Below are positions 8,665 through 18,479 of a DNA stretch of 52,277 nucleotides, in pieces (position 1 is the first letter of the stretch; each line of letters begins with the position of its first letter). The DNA comes from a virus, in the IMG/VR virus record IMGVR_UViG_3300020172_002521, positions 1-52,277 of that record; one strand, given 5' to 3'. The notes below the pieces were generated by a model. That model searched no databases. It was not told the origin of the DNA and saw only the letters and a program-made list of their open reading frames with translations. A program made the translations under genes and the position numbers.

Positions 8665-11418
8665 TTATTCAACTAAAAGTTCATTTCCGTTTTCGTCAGT
8701 AATGATAACACCGTCTGGTCCAGCAAGTACGTTTAATGGACGAGCAGCTACATTGTTCTTATCTGTGTTCATAATTGGGAACTTGAGATATTTATCGCCG
8801 CTATAATCAAAGGTTTGATCTATGATTAGTCGATCAACTTCAAAGTCTAAAACTTTAAAATCAAAACCACTTAGTTGTATTCGACGCATTGTTTCAAAAC
8901 CGTAGTTAGGTTTAACATAACAAATTGGCATGGCCTTAATAAAGCCCAACGGTGAACCAGTTTCTTGTTGAATAGTTCTCATAAATCTTGGTCTAAGATA
9001 TTCGTCAACTTTAATAGTCTCTCCATAAACAGAGATACCTTCTAAACTATTTTGCCAGTTAACTACGCTGTCAGTGTACACATCAACTAGTTGCTGATTA
9101 ATTAAGAAACTAATACTGTCTGGACTTTTACCTAAAATATTTAGGTTACTATCAATAATATCTAGATAAACAATATCGTAGACATGATTCCCCTGTTCAT
9201 CTTCAGCTGGCAGATACTTTACATCACCAAAATAAAATCTTTTATTATAAAAATAATATTGTAGACCAATGATATATTCTGCAAGATTCAATCTTTCGAT
9301 TCCGTGTTCGAGCATCATTTTAATTTCTGTCTGTAGGCCAAATGCAGGATCAGAAGGTCTATACAAAGTTTTATAGTCAAATATATCAGTGTTATAGATG
9401 AATTCTCTATAGGTTCTTCTCTTGCTTCTATGCATGAATGGTCTTACATAAATGCTACTAAAAGGTGTTCTGCTATTATCGCCAATATAAATTTTAAATT
9501 CTTGATCAATAGTAGCCAGCCTGTAGGCATTTGTAGCTTCTGCGGTAAACGTATAAGTTCGATCCAACGTAGTTGACCCACCGTCTATTGAGAAATTGTC
9601 TAAATCTAAATCAATATCAGTCAATCCACCGTAAGGAATTTTACCTACTATACTGCCGTCTGATTTAAATTCGAGCCCGCTGGGTAAATCACCATCTACT
9701 AATTTATACTGTATACCTAAGTCTGGATAGTTAAGATGTTCGGCTTTAATACTAAGTTCACTTTGATAACCTGTTTTAATTATACCAACTGTTGATGTAG
9801 TGAGCCATTCGAGATCGGTATTGACACTACCTTGTAACCTTAATTGAAACACTCGATCACTTTTGTTAGTATCTCCAGTTACTCTATCAGTTTTTACAAC
9901 TCTAATTGTAAATTTATAGTCTATACTATATGCAGGAATGTAGGGGATTTGCCCGTACAGGTCTCCTGTTTGCGGATTAAGTTTAAAGCCCGACGGTTTA
10001 GTAACAGCACTACCAAAGAAGAAAATGCTGTTATTAGGTATATCATCAAGAAGATCGGTACGATATACAATACTATCACCAACTTGTTCTGGGCTGTGTT
10101 TGAACCCAATTGCACAGTAATCAATGTTACCTTCGACTGAGGTAATAGTGTATGTAGTAGTGAATACTGTATCAATATAACTGTCTAGTCTAAATTGTTG
10201 TCCTGCGGTAGGTAAACTGGTTAAGTTTTTAACGTGTATTGTCGAAGTTCCAGTTCTATTGTACTTGGGGTAAAAACTCACAAACTCCCAACCAGTTCCA
10301 ATCCAAATATAACTTCTTGTTTCATTTAAAAACGTTTCATCTTCTCGAACAGTAAACACATCACCTTCGGCAGCATTAAAAGGCAAGTCAACATAATTTA
10401 ATACTGAACCTCGAATATTATAGTTAGTACCATATGGTCCTACTTCTAATTCACTGTCTGCAAATGCTTTTATTTCTGGATTGACGCTTAGAGTGTCCCA
10501 TTCCCAACGTGAAGAGCCTAGCTCAGGAAATGGTTCATATGTCTTAAGTGTAATTATCTGATAGTTACCGGCGCGACGAATACCTAGATTAGCAGGACTT
10601 AACCATATTGGTGCATAAAGATAACTGTTACCTGCTTGAAAACATCCTGCGTCTGCACTAATGTAACTAGTATCGCCTCTTAGACTGTTAACATCAACGA
10701 CCTGCATTTTAAACATCTTACGTGTGCTGTTAAATCCGTCAGTGGCAGTAACATAAAATTGATATATTTTTTTAATATAAGTAGGTTTAGTTGTTATATT
10801 ATTAATTATAACAGCACCATCATAAGGATATTTGTCATATTTTTCATTGTCATACCCTGCACTTGATGCTGTATCACTACCTTCAATTACTGTGATCTCG
10901 TCAATAGTTCCAGTTATTCTACCATCTTCGTCAAGTGTTAATCCTTTGGGCAGTTGACCGTCACCTTCTGCAATATAGTAACGTAGTTTCATATTTTCAA
11001 ACAACACGTTGGGTATTGCTGCCATTTGATAGTCAATAATATGTTTGTTTACTGCAAAACATTCTCCGCTAGTACCTACGTGTAGGAATCCACTAGGTGT
11101 TAACCATAAGGGAGCAACGCCGCCAACTGTGTCAAGTATAAATGTTCGGTCACTTACTCCACTGTCATTTTTAGCACGTAGAACAAATGTTGATGTTACA
11201 GGTGCTGGTACTGAAGTAGGATTACCAGTGATGTAACCAATTGTTGAAGTTGTAGTAGCACTGGTTTCTGTAAGCAGGACCATTCCGTCAGGAAGACTAC
11301 CTGATATAATTGAGAACTGACTATCAGTGCCACTTACAGCAAATGGAACATCAGCTGGTGTTCGTTCTGTAAGTGTTGCTAAAAATCCTGCTTTGGTTAA
11401 CCATTGTGGTGTCGCCAT
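8665..11418 (-). CDS. Virion protein with repeated Ig-like (He_PIG-type) domains (917 aa)
   Basis: At least four repeats carry the putative-Ig (He_PIG) signature 'SG-LP-G-hydrophobic ... G-I-G': SGSLPDGMVL (N-terminus), GDGQLPKGLTLDEDGRITG, a GFKLNPQTGDLYGQIPY unit and GDLPSGLEFKSDGSIVGKIPY. The C-terminal ~230 residues are not repetitive and include a region of aromatic-rich beta strands and a DENGNELLVE end. The start codon overlaps the upstream stop as TAATG, so it is co-translated with the 2087-residue fibre. Such proteins are part of the baseplate/fibre apparatus in T4-like marine phages. A role in binding carbohydrate or in fibre attachment is inferred. Confidence 0.8.
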   Translation of the reverse strand: MATPQWLTKAGFLATLTERTPADVPFAVSGTDSQFSIISGSLPDGMVLLTETSATTTSTIGYITGNPTSVPAPVTSTFVLRAKNDSGVSDRTFILDTVGGVAPLWLTPSGFLHVGTSGECFAVNKHIIDYQMAAIPNVLFENMKLRYYIAEGDGQLPKGLTLDEDGRITGTIDEITVIEGSDTASSAGYDNEKYDKYPYDGAVIINNITTKPTYIKKIYQFYVTATDGFNSTRKMFKMQVVDVNSLRGDTSYISADAGCFQAGNSYLYAPIWLSPANLGIRRAGNYQIITLKTYEPFPELGSSRWEWDTLSVNPEIKAFADSELEVGPYGTNYNIRGSVLNYVDLPFNAAEGDVFTVREDETFLNETRSYIWIGTGWEFVSFYPKYNRTGTSTIHVKNLTSLPTAGQQFRLDSYIDTVFTTTYTITSVEGNIDYCAIGFKHSPEQVGDSIVYRTDLLDDIPNNSIFFFGSAVTKPSGFKLNPQTGDLYGQIPYIPAYSIDYKFTIRVVKTDRVTGDTNKSDRVFQLRLQGSVNTDLEWLTTSTVGIIKTGYQSELSIKAEHLNYPDLGIQYKLVDGDLPSGLEFKSDGSIVGKIPYGGLTDIDLDLDNFSIDGGSTTLDRTYTFTAEATNAYRLATIDQEFKIYIGDNSRTPFSSIYVRPFMHRSKRRTYREFIYNTDIFDYKTLYRPSDPAFGLQTEIKMMLEHGIERLNLAEYIIGLQYYFYNKRFYFGDVKYLPAEDEQGNHVYDIVYLDIIDSNLNILGKSPDSISFLINQQLVDVYTDSVVNWQNSLEGISVYGETIKVDEYLRPRFMRTIQQETGSPLGFIKAMPICYVKPNYGFETMRRIQLSGFDFKVLDFEVDRLIIDQTFDYSGDKYLKFPIMNTDKNNVAARPLNVLAGPDGVIITDENGNELLVE

Positions 11419-14400
11419 TAAATTCTTCCTACTACAACTTCGATAACACCTACTGTTTGGCTGTCATAATTTTCAAGCGCCTTGCCAATTACAGATCCTA
11501 ATGCAGGATTCTTTTCTGCTGTAGCAACGCCTGGTGCACCGCTGGATACCAACATGTCACCTTTCTTAATCTTGCCTACAACTTTACACGGCACACGACC
11601 TACAAGAGCAATGTAAATACCACCGTCTTGCTCACTGTTCATCATGTAGGCAGGATTTGTAGAAACAACACCAGCAATTCTTCTGTCCATAAAATCTCTA
11701 GCAGCAGTAACTTCTTTATCGCCGCCGAATATCATAACAGTACCAGGTGCATGGTGTGCATCGGGCATGTATTTTTCTGCCAAGTCAGCGTATTGTGCCT
11801 GTACAGCAGTTCCGCCAAATACGCCGCCTGCATCTCTAAATACAATGGTGTTAGCGGCATTTGTACTTGTTGCGTTAGAAGTAACGGTAAATGTTTGACC
11901 TTCACCAGAAGTACTTCCACTTATACCAAATCCGCTAGTAGCACCTGTGGCTACATAATCACCTGTGGTGTCAGTTCCTAGTCCAACACTGTTAGCAGCA
12001 ATAGTTAACGCGGTACTGACACTAGCACTTCCGTCTAATGAGAATGAACCAGTTACATCGCCTGTAAATGATATTGTTCTAGCAGTATCAAATGCTAACG
12101 CTCTTGATGCAGTACCAACAAAGTTATTAGCATAGATGTTAGTATATGCCTTGCTAGTATCACCTATTCTATATGTGCCGTTAGTTCTCGGTTCTAGGAT
12201 CTGTGTAACCAATGTACCCACCATCATGTCACCACTGGTGTTTACGTAGTTAACATTACCCCATTCTTTAGTAACAGCATCTTGCGGATTAACTGGGTCT
12301 CCCATGTTAGTAACACGGTAAGTTCCCATCTTGATATTTGCTTTCATATCAAGAACGCCACCTAGATCTAAGAAACCGCTGCCTAGCAGCTGAACACCTG
12401 CTACTGTATTATTTTTATTAAGTCCTAATCGATTATTAACATAGCTCTGGATAGCACGTTCTGTTGGAACAGCATTGTTACTGTTTCCGCCCATAGTACC
12501 ATCTACTGAGAATTTCTGTATCAGTGTTTGACCACGTTTAAAGCTAATACCGTCAACATTGGTCAACGCTACCGGCGCACTAATACTTACAGTACCACGT
12601 CCTTGATCAACACTAAAGAATTCTCCAACTCTAAAATTACCATCTTGGTCAGTGGTTGCATAATAAACACGACCTTTACCAACCTGTTGTACTTCTAAAG
12701 CACTGTCTACTGGATTATTTGGAGGACCGTACAAATCATTTGGATATTTACTATCGGCATAACCACCTGTACCAACGTTTAAGAAATCGTGTCCTGTAAC
12801 ACGCATAGTTGATATTCTTGAAGTTACTTGACCTGATTGATTGGCGGTGATACCGGCCTTTAACTCAGTTTGAAGAATGTCATTTGATATAGAGCCGCCG
12901 TCACTTAGACGTTCGACAGTTAGTTCTCCCCAGTCATTGTTAGTGGTTAATGCATTGCTATAACCTGTAATTTTATACATTACACCTTCATGACCAAATG
13001 TATAGTACCATCCGTTACTAAGTCCCGATGATATTCTAGCTTGACTTGTAACATCTAAATCAACAATTTTAATTTTTGTAGCACCTGTTACACCAACTGG
13101 GTAAGCTGTAGCTGTGGCCGCGCCCGAAGCAAAAGTAATATTACGAACACTGGTTCCTGAATATCCAGAACCCTGATTACTTAATACCACATGAGTTATA
13201 ACACCGGAACTGTTGGTAACACCATATCCTACTGCCTGTGTACCAGAGAATGTTAAACCAACACCACTGGTCCATGTCCATGCTTTGTTAACTCTAACTA
13301 CTGTTTTAGCTGAGTTAACCCAAGTAACGTAAGTTGGAACTCCATTAGGATCACCGCCACCTGATGTTAATGTAACTCTACTACCCGGCATAATTGTATT
13401 ATAACCAGCACTTAGATATATAAGATCAGTATTTGCTACAGTTACTGAAACAGTACCTGTACCAGCAGTGCTTGGTGCAGGAATAACAGCAGCCACAGTC
13501 GAACTTGGAGTATAACCACTGCCACCGCTGGTAACTGTGATATTTCCCAAGCCTTGTCTAAATTGTTCATTTTCAGTGTACGGACTTATGATGATATAAT
13601 TGTAAGGGCTATCACCTTCTGCAAGAGCAGTATCTGCACCAAGATCACTATAACTTAAAATACGATAAACGTATGTAGGATCTTCAGTGTACGTTAATAC
13701 TGTACTAGGACGAGATAGTGTAGATGCATTAAGATCCAATAGTGTTTGATTAAAATATGTTCTAATTGTAACAGGTAGCCCATCTTCGACAGCAGCGACT
13801 AGGCCACTACCGGCACCGTCGTCAATAGATAAACTATAAACACTGCTATCAGATTCGTCTTGTTGTGCTGATCTAATAAGATATATTTGAACAGTACCGC
13901 TGTGATTAACTTCAATTTGGCTCTGTGCAGTTGGAGGATATGTCAGCCCATCTACGTACAATGTAAAATCATTTATAAAATTAGTGTAAGTTCCTATTGC
14001 ATTTACAGTAGCTATCTGACTCATAGGAAATTTATTTCTAATACTAATAGGCACTTCTAAAGGATCGCTTCCTTCAGCCTTTAAGCCATTTAGACCATTT
14101 GATGTAGAGCCGGCAATACTACGACATTGAGCACCATTAAGAGCGTAGTACGCACTATAACAATAGTATGTAAACATACTAACGTTTTCAACAAGTCCTC
14201 CATTAGTACAGAAAATTCCGTAGCCAAGGTCGTTGATTTGTGTAAAGTCGTTGGCCAACATACTTCGATTACCGGCAGTTATCAGCGTAATGTCTGATGG
14301 TAAAGGATTATCGCCAGTGACATTAAAACCTGGTTTAACATTTAGAGTATAAGTAAGACCTGTACCAAAGGTTACGGGAGGGTCAGACAAATATCCGCCA

Positions 14401-17400
14401 CCTCCGTTGTTAATTGTTATTCCTGTTATTTTACCAAATCCGTCGACGGTTGAAACAACACCTGTTGCTGTACTAACAGGTCCTGATGGAAAGTTAATTG
14501 CTGTACCTACTGCATAGCCTAGGCCACCGTCAATAATTGTATAAGCGGTAACTGACCCTGTTGAACTTAGTGTCCAACTTAGTCTTGCACCACCAATAAC
14601 AATAGTAGGTGCTCCTATTGATATATTGGTATATGTTCCGTTAGTATATCCTGAACCTGGGAATAAAACATTAAGAGATGTAACAGTACCTAAATGATTA
14701 ATCACAGCAGTACCTGTAGAAGTTAACCCTCCGCTTTGTGTTGGAGCACTAAATCTAACAGCAACAGTTTGAGTGGAGCCTGTCATAAATCCAGTGGCAC
14801 TGATTGCAGAAACGTTGGCAATACCTCCCGGACGTAATGGATTAATATTTAAACCACCAGTACCATTAGTGCCGTCCCATTCACTGATAAAACTAACTTC
14901 GTAGGTAATTCCTTTGTTTACAAAGAAGCAAGGTGTTTGTGGTCTAATGTATCCTTCGCCTGGGATAATAGACGGACGCCCCATACTACCAGTGGTAATA
15001 GCACTGATTTTAGTAGGATATCCCTGTGTACTAGTTGTAATGTATGCAGGTATAACTTTAGTATTTCCTGCAAATCCGTCAATAAACATACCACCACTAA
15101 ATACCTGTCTGTTATAACTCTTTGAAAAACTCGAACAGGTTTGTGTATACGGCGATTTAGCCAAGATTTGACCATCTGGATCTAAAACTTTCATAAATCC
15201 ACCATGGCCCTGGGCACTAACGTAACGATTTAATGTGGCGTCATTCATCAATAAAACGTCCATTTGGTCGTTATATTTTGGAGGATTAAAGTCCGGGTCG
15301 TTGTTAACAATTCTATAACAAGCTCTTGTTAGATCATAAAGCACGTTGCCTGCAACAAGTTCAGTAGTTAATGTTAGATCATATACTTGAGTCTCGCTAG
15401 ATCTAATAGGAGCAACTGCAATATTATTAATGATAGACTGCCCGATTTGATTTATGTAACCAATTGCGGCCACAACCTCAGTAGTCTGTCCTACAGGTAC
15501 ATCATAACTATCACCTGCATTGATTGTTCGATTATTGCCACCTGCACGTAGATCATACACTACTGAGTCAATAACAAAATCTAAATCAGTGTCATACTTA
15601 ACGGTGTCAAATACTGTAGATATGTATGTTGCTGTAAGATATGCTATACATTCTGCTTTAATAAATTCTTTATTTGATTCGAGTAAAATAGCAGCATTGT
15701 TAATACCACCGTAATTTGTAATTGTGGTTAGGGTATCAACAGGTCTTAGAGGATCTCTAACATAATGATATGCATAGTTTACAGGATTATATAAATGCCA
15801 ATCGGCACTGGCAATAACAGCGCCTGCTGAATAATTACCTACTTCTTTTCTGTATTCGCTGTTTTGGGCCAGTGCAACTGAGAATGTAGGACCATTTACA
15901 GCTTTAACTTCACCAATAGCATTGACAGAGCCACTAGTCTGAAACACTTTGCCGATCCATGCACTTGGTGCAGTACCTATAGCAAGAGTAATAGTTACAA
16001 CACCGGTTATACTATTATTATTTACAGCATCAATAGTAATAGAACTACCAGCACTATTATAATCTGTTGCGGTATTTATAGGAGCAGTGATGATGCCGTC
16101 GGTCTGTGTATCTCTAAAGAAATATGTATTTGCCCACTTTGACGAACTAATACTAGGCAAACGAGTACCAACTAACGGAGCTGGTTTAATAATACTACGT
16201 CTAAATTCATCTCCGCGTAAAGATACGTTTTCGGAAACTTTAATTGGATATTGATCGTCGTGCTCGCCAGATTCGATCATAATCGAACATTGATTTTTGT
16301 TTTGTCGTTGACCCCATTGTAATTCTTCACCTAGTTCGTAGTCAGCAGTAAACACATGCCATTTGTCAAAGTCAATGGTGTCGTCTGTAGGAGGTAGTTG
16401 ACCGTTACTAAAATCAACGGTAATAGTATCGACTACATTTAATGATGCATCATAGGTGGTATTAATAGCAGCGATAGTACCATAACCAATAACATTGTAA
16501 CTAGCATCTGAAATAAGGAATTTATAACCAATCCAGAAATCAGGAATGTCAATAGTTTCTCCAACACCAAATGTAAATTCAACACTAGTATCTAAGATGT
16601 TGTCGGGAGTGGCAGTTATTCTGTAGGGTTTGGCGTAGTCATATGGACTAATATCGTAATACTCGTAGCCGTTTATTGGATCTAATACAATTGATTCAAT
16701 TAGTCCAACTGCTTCGCTACGTGCTCCAATTAAATAATTTCCTGGAAAAATACTACGATTGATAAAAGGATCAGTTCCGATATTAATAGAACTAGCATCT
16801 AAGCTAACACGCAACTGTATACCGAACGAGCTTGCCGGCAATACAGAACTTGTTGTGATTGATGTTACAGTTGATCTATAAAGACCTTCGGCATGTGTAA
16901 TAGTCTTTTGATAAGGACCTAAAACAACCTCACTGGCATCAATAAATTGTTGTGCCGCCCGTGCAGCTCTATTAACTGTTTTAAACGCATAGGCAAAATT
17001 TCTACCTCTCTTGTAGGTAGGAATATTAAATCTGTTATCGTCGCCGTCCATTGAAACATAAAAGTTTGTTCGACTAGCAAAGCCGCTGGTTTCGACTAAG
17101 TCATCAACATAGGTCTTGTTTACAAGGTGTGTAGGCTCAACAGGAACTGACGATAATTCAATATTATCACGTAGTACACTCTTTTGATTATAAGGAATTT
17201 CAAAACTACTTGTGGTGTCATACTCTGTAACACCGTCTCTATTTAGAAAGTTTTCGTAGACCCATTTTCTACTAACAGCATCACCATCAAACACTGGTGG
17301 TGGCATATTAATTACATTATAAAGATCTCGGGCATCCAAATCACCGCCTAGTTGTGGACTTGTGTCTGATACTAGCTTACTTGATGTATTAATAATTCTA

Positions 17401-17681
17401 ATTTCAGTTGAACTTGATACAGTGTCAATGCTCATACCTGTACCAGCAACTAGGATTTTATTAACAAATTTTGTACCTAAAGCATTAACCTGCATAATAG
17501 CATTTGGTGTTAATGAGCCCGGTGCTTCTTTTAATCTTAAAAAGCTGAATCCTGCACCGTAGCCTAATAGCGTGTAGATGTCGTTAAAGTTGGAATTTAC
17601 TTTCTGAAAAGCAACATATACGCTGTCGCCTGTGCCGTCATTTGGTTGACTTCCGATGTTAATAAGTTGTTGAGTAGCCAT
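11418..17681 (-). CDS. Giant tail fibre/baseplate-attached structural protein (2087 aa)
   Basis: The longest gene of the window. The N-terminus MATQQLINIGSQPNDGTGD, followed by VAFQKVNSNFNDIY, is typical of long fibre-like structural proteins in T4-like cyanophages. The middle is beta-rich with many Ser/Thr/Gly strands and several 'SGGSGYT/NGGGGY' turns. The C-terminal ~130 residues hold the motif series [54 protein letters not shown], shared with the 611-residue fibre. Upstream is a strong AGAGGAAAAC ribosome binding site and a late promoter core inside a hairpin (17698-17716). The virion role is well supported; the exact location is not. Confidence 0.85.
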   Translation of the reverse strand: MATQQLINIGSQPNDGTGDSVYVAFQKVNSNFNDIYTLLGYGAGFSFLRLKEAPGSLTPNAIMQVNALGTKFVNKILVAGTGMSIDTVSSSTEIRIINTSSKLVSDTSPQLGGDLDARDLYNVINMPPPVFDGDAVSRKWVYENFLNRDGVTEYDTTSSFEIPYNQKSVLRDNIELSSVPVEPTHLVNKTYVDDLVETSGFASRTNFYVSMDGDDNRFNIPTYKRGRNFAYAFKTVNRAARAAQQFIDASEVVLGPYQKTITHAEGLYRSTVTSITTSSVLPASSFGIQLRVSLDASSINIGTDPFINRSIFPGNYLIGARSEAVGLIESIVLDPINGYEYYDISPYDYAKPYRITATPDNILDTSVEFTFGVGETIDIPDFWIGYKFLISDASYNVIGYGTIAAINTTYDASLNVVDTITVDFSNGQLPPTDDTIDFDKWHVFTADYELGEELQWGQRQNKNQCSIMIESGEHDDQYPIKVSENVSLRGDEFRRSIIKPAPLVGTRLPSISSSKWANTYFFRDTQTDGIITAPINTATDYNSAGSSITIDAVNNNSITGVVTITLAIGTAPSAWIGKVFQTSGSVNAIGEVKAVNGPTFSVALAQNSEYRKEVGNYSAGAVIASADWHLYNPVNYAYHYVRDPLRPVDTLTTITNYGGINNAAILLESNKEFIKAECIAYLTATYISTVFDTVKYDTDLDFVIDSVVYDLRAGGNNRTINAGDSYDVPVGQTTEVVAAIGYINQIGQSIINNIAVAPIRSSETQVYDLTLTTELVAGNVLYDLTRACYRIVNNDPDFNPPKYNDQMDVLLMNDATLNRYVSAQGHGGFMKVLDPDGQILAKSPYTQTCSSFSKSYNRQVFSGGMFIDGFAGNTKVIPAYITTSTQGYPTKISAITTGSMGRPSIIPGEGYIRPQTPCFFVNKGITYEVSFISEWDGTNGTGGLNINPLRPGGIANVSAISATGFMTGSTQTVAVRFSAPTQSGGLTSTGTAVINHLGTVTSLNVLFPGSGYTNGTYTNISIGAPTIVIGGARLSWTLSSTGSVTAYTIIDGGLGYAVGTAINFPSGPVSTATGVVSTVDGFGKITGITINNGGGGYLSDPPVTFGTGLTYTLNVKPGFNVTGDNPLPSDITLITAGNRSMLANDFTQINDLGYGIFCTNGGLVENVSMFTYYCYSAYYALNGAQCRSIAGSTSNGLNGLKAEGSDPLEVPISIRNKFPMSQIATVNAIGTYTNFINDFTLYVDGLTYPPTAQSQIEVNHSGTVQIYLIRSAQQDESDSSVYSLSIDDGAGSGLVAAVEDGLPVTIRTYFNQTLLDLNASTLSRPSTVLTYTEDPTYVYRILSYSDLGADTALAEGDSPYNYIIISPYTENEQFRQGLGNITVTSGGSGYTPSSTVAAVIPAPSTAGTGTVSVTVANTDLIYLSAGYNTIMPGSRVTLTSGGGDPNGVPTYVTWVNSAKTVVRVNKAWTWTSGVGLTFSGTQAVGYGVTNSSGVITHVVLSNQGSGYSGTSVRNITFASGAATATAYPVGVTGATKIKIVDLDVTSQARISSGLSNGWYYTFGHEGVMYKITGYSNALTTNNDWGELTVERLSDGGSISNDILQTELKAGITANQSGQVTSRISTMRVTGHDFLNVGTGGYADSKYPNDLYGPPNNPVDSALEVQQVGKGRVYYATTDQDGNFRVGEFFSVDQGRGTVSISAPVALTNVDGISFKRGQTLIQKFSVDGTMGGNSNNAVPTERAIQSYVNNRLGLNKNNTVAGVQLLGSGFLDLGGVLDMKANIKMGTYRVTNMGDPVNPQDAVTKEWGNVNYVNTSGDMMVGTLVTQILEPRTNGTYRIGDTSKAYTNIYANNFVGTASRALAFDTARTISFTGDVTGSFSLDGSASVSTALTIAANSVGLGTDTTGDYVATGATSGFGISGSTSGEGQTFTVTSNATSTNAANTIVFRDAGGVFGGTAVQAQYADLAEKYMPDAHHAPGTVMIFGGDKEVTAARDFMDRRIAGVVSTNPAYMMNSEQDGGIYIALVGRVPCKVVGKIKKGDMLVSSGAPGVATAEKNPALGSVIGKALENYDSQTVGVIEVVVGRI

Positions 17682-17697
17682 GTTTTCCTCTGTACTA

Positions 17698-17716
17698 TAC
17701 CATATTTATTATGGTA
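17698..17716 (-). promoter_or_regulatory. Late promoter core inside a small hairpin, upstream of the giant fibre gene
   Basis: A perfect 7-bp inverted repeat (TACCATA at 17698-17704, TATGGTA at 17710-17716) encloses a 5-base loop. The minus strand across it reads AATAAATA (17703-17710), one mismatch from the T4 late promoter consensus, about 22 bp upstream of the ATG at 17681. Confidence 0.5.
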
Positions 17717-17754
17717 AAAATCTGCCAAATTTTTGCAGGTAGTATTCTAACAAG

Positions 17755-17762
17755 TATTTATT
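17755..17762 (-). promoter_or_regulatory. Second late promoter-like core upstream of the giant fibre gene
   Basis: The minus strand reads AATAAATA about 75 bp upstream of the ATG at 17681. It may be a tandem late promoter or a chance match in AT-rich DNA. Confidence 0.35.
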
Positions 17763-17856
17763 TTAAGTTAGTCAAAGCACGTAGAATGTTTTTTTGCCAC
17801 CCCATTAACATAGCATTAAATAAAGGGTATTCATACTTACTTGCAAGGAGATTAAA

Positions 17857-18198
17857 ATGGGATATATTTTATTAATGGTTGTCGCAGTAGCAGTAATCTA
17901 CATGGTTTTTAGAGAAAAGAAACCAACGGACTCTGTTGATGGCAATAAAGAATGGCCTTTTGGCAATAAGGTCGCTGATGGAAAGATCCATGTTAAAACT
18001 AGTGATGTTACTTCTACAGCAGCAGAGGCTGTAACCACAGTGGTAGAGAACAAGGTTGACCCAGTTGCGGTTGCACTTGATCTAGAACCAATGGAAATCA
18101 GCGGCGCTACAACTGCTAAGAAGCCACGTAAACCACGTGAGCCTAAAGTGGCAGTTAAAGAGCCGGCAGCAAAGAAAACTGCTAAAAAGGCAAAATAA
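17857..18198 (+). CDS. Membrane-anchored protein with Lys/Pro-rich basic tail (113 aa)
   Basis: The only plus-strand gene in the first 38 kb, with a good ribosome binding site (AAGGAG, 7 bp before the ATG). Residues 2-18 form one hydrophobic segment (ILLMVVAVAVIYMVF), followed by a soluble region and a C-terminal tail rich in Lys, Pro and Ala (KKPRKPREPK, AAKKTAKKAK), like histone-type basic tails. The layout suggests an inner-membrane anchor with a cytoplasmic, possibly nucleic-acid-binding tail. I do not recognise a family. It ends in a strong terminator at 18201-18220. Confidence 0.75.
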   Translation: MGYILLMVVAVAVIYMVFREKKPTDSVDGNKEWPFGNKVADGKIHVKTSDVTSTAAEAVTTVVENKVDPVAVALDLEPMEISGATTAKKPRKPREPKVAVKEPAAKKTAKKAK

Positions 18199-18200
18199 TA

Positions 18201-18224
18201 AAAGGGCTTTTAAGCCCTTTTTAA
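18201..18224. terminator. Bidirectional rho-independent terminator
   Basis: A 9-bp stem AAAGGGCTT / AAGCCCTTT (18201-18209 with 18212-18220) with a 2-base loop is followed by T-rich sequence on the plus strand and preceded by A-rich sequence that gives a U tract on the minus strand. It separates two convergent genes, and the minus-strand gene's stop codon lies within it. Confidence 0.85.
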
Positions 18225-18479
18225 TTGGAATATTAAATGTTCGAGCTTACTATGCCAGCGAGTTTCGATGGCAGCAAACCCCGGACCCGTCCATATAGCA
18301 CGACCACAATAAGCATATTGTAACCAAATAATTTTTTTACTTATGTCACATCTGTGAGGCAATACAGCAAATTTCATTGACCATTGAGATCGATTATAAA
18401 ATGCTTGGTCCGCTTCTTCCGCACTTTGAGTCGAGTATCCTAGACTAGATCTGTGGTCGTTGTAGTTGCTGCCAAACAT
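18210..18479 (-). CDS. Conserved phage protein of unknown function (89 aa)
   Basis: An 89-residue soluble protein whose start codon overlaps the uvdE stop as TAATG, so it is co-translated with the UV endonuclease. It is rich in aromatic residues (WLQYAYCGRAIWTGPGF) and contains Cys-His pairs (PHRCD). I do not recognise a family. A supporting role in DNA repair is possible from its position but unproven. Confidence 0.65.
   Translation of the reverse strand: MFGSNYNDHRSSLGYSTQSAEEADQAFYNRSQWSMKFAVLPHRCDISKKIIWLQYAYCGRAIWTGPGFAAIETRWHSKLEHLIFQLKRA

Noticed and set aside
17722-17738. Small hairpin (CTGC ... GCAG) as terminator or attenuator
   Set aside because: Only 4 bp of stem and no U run on the relevant strand.
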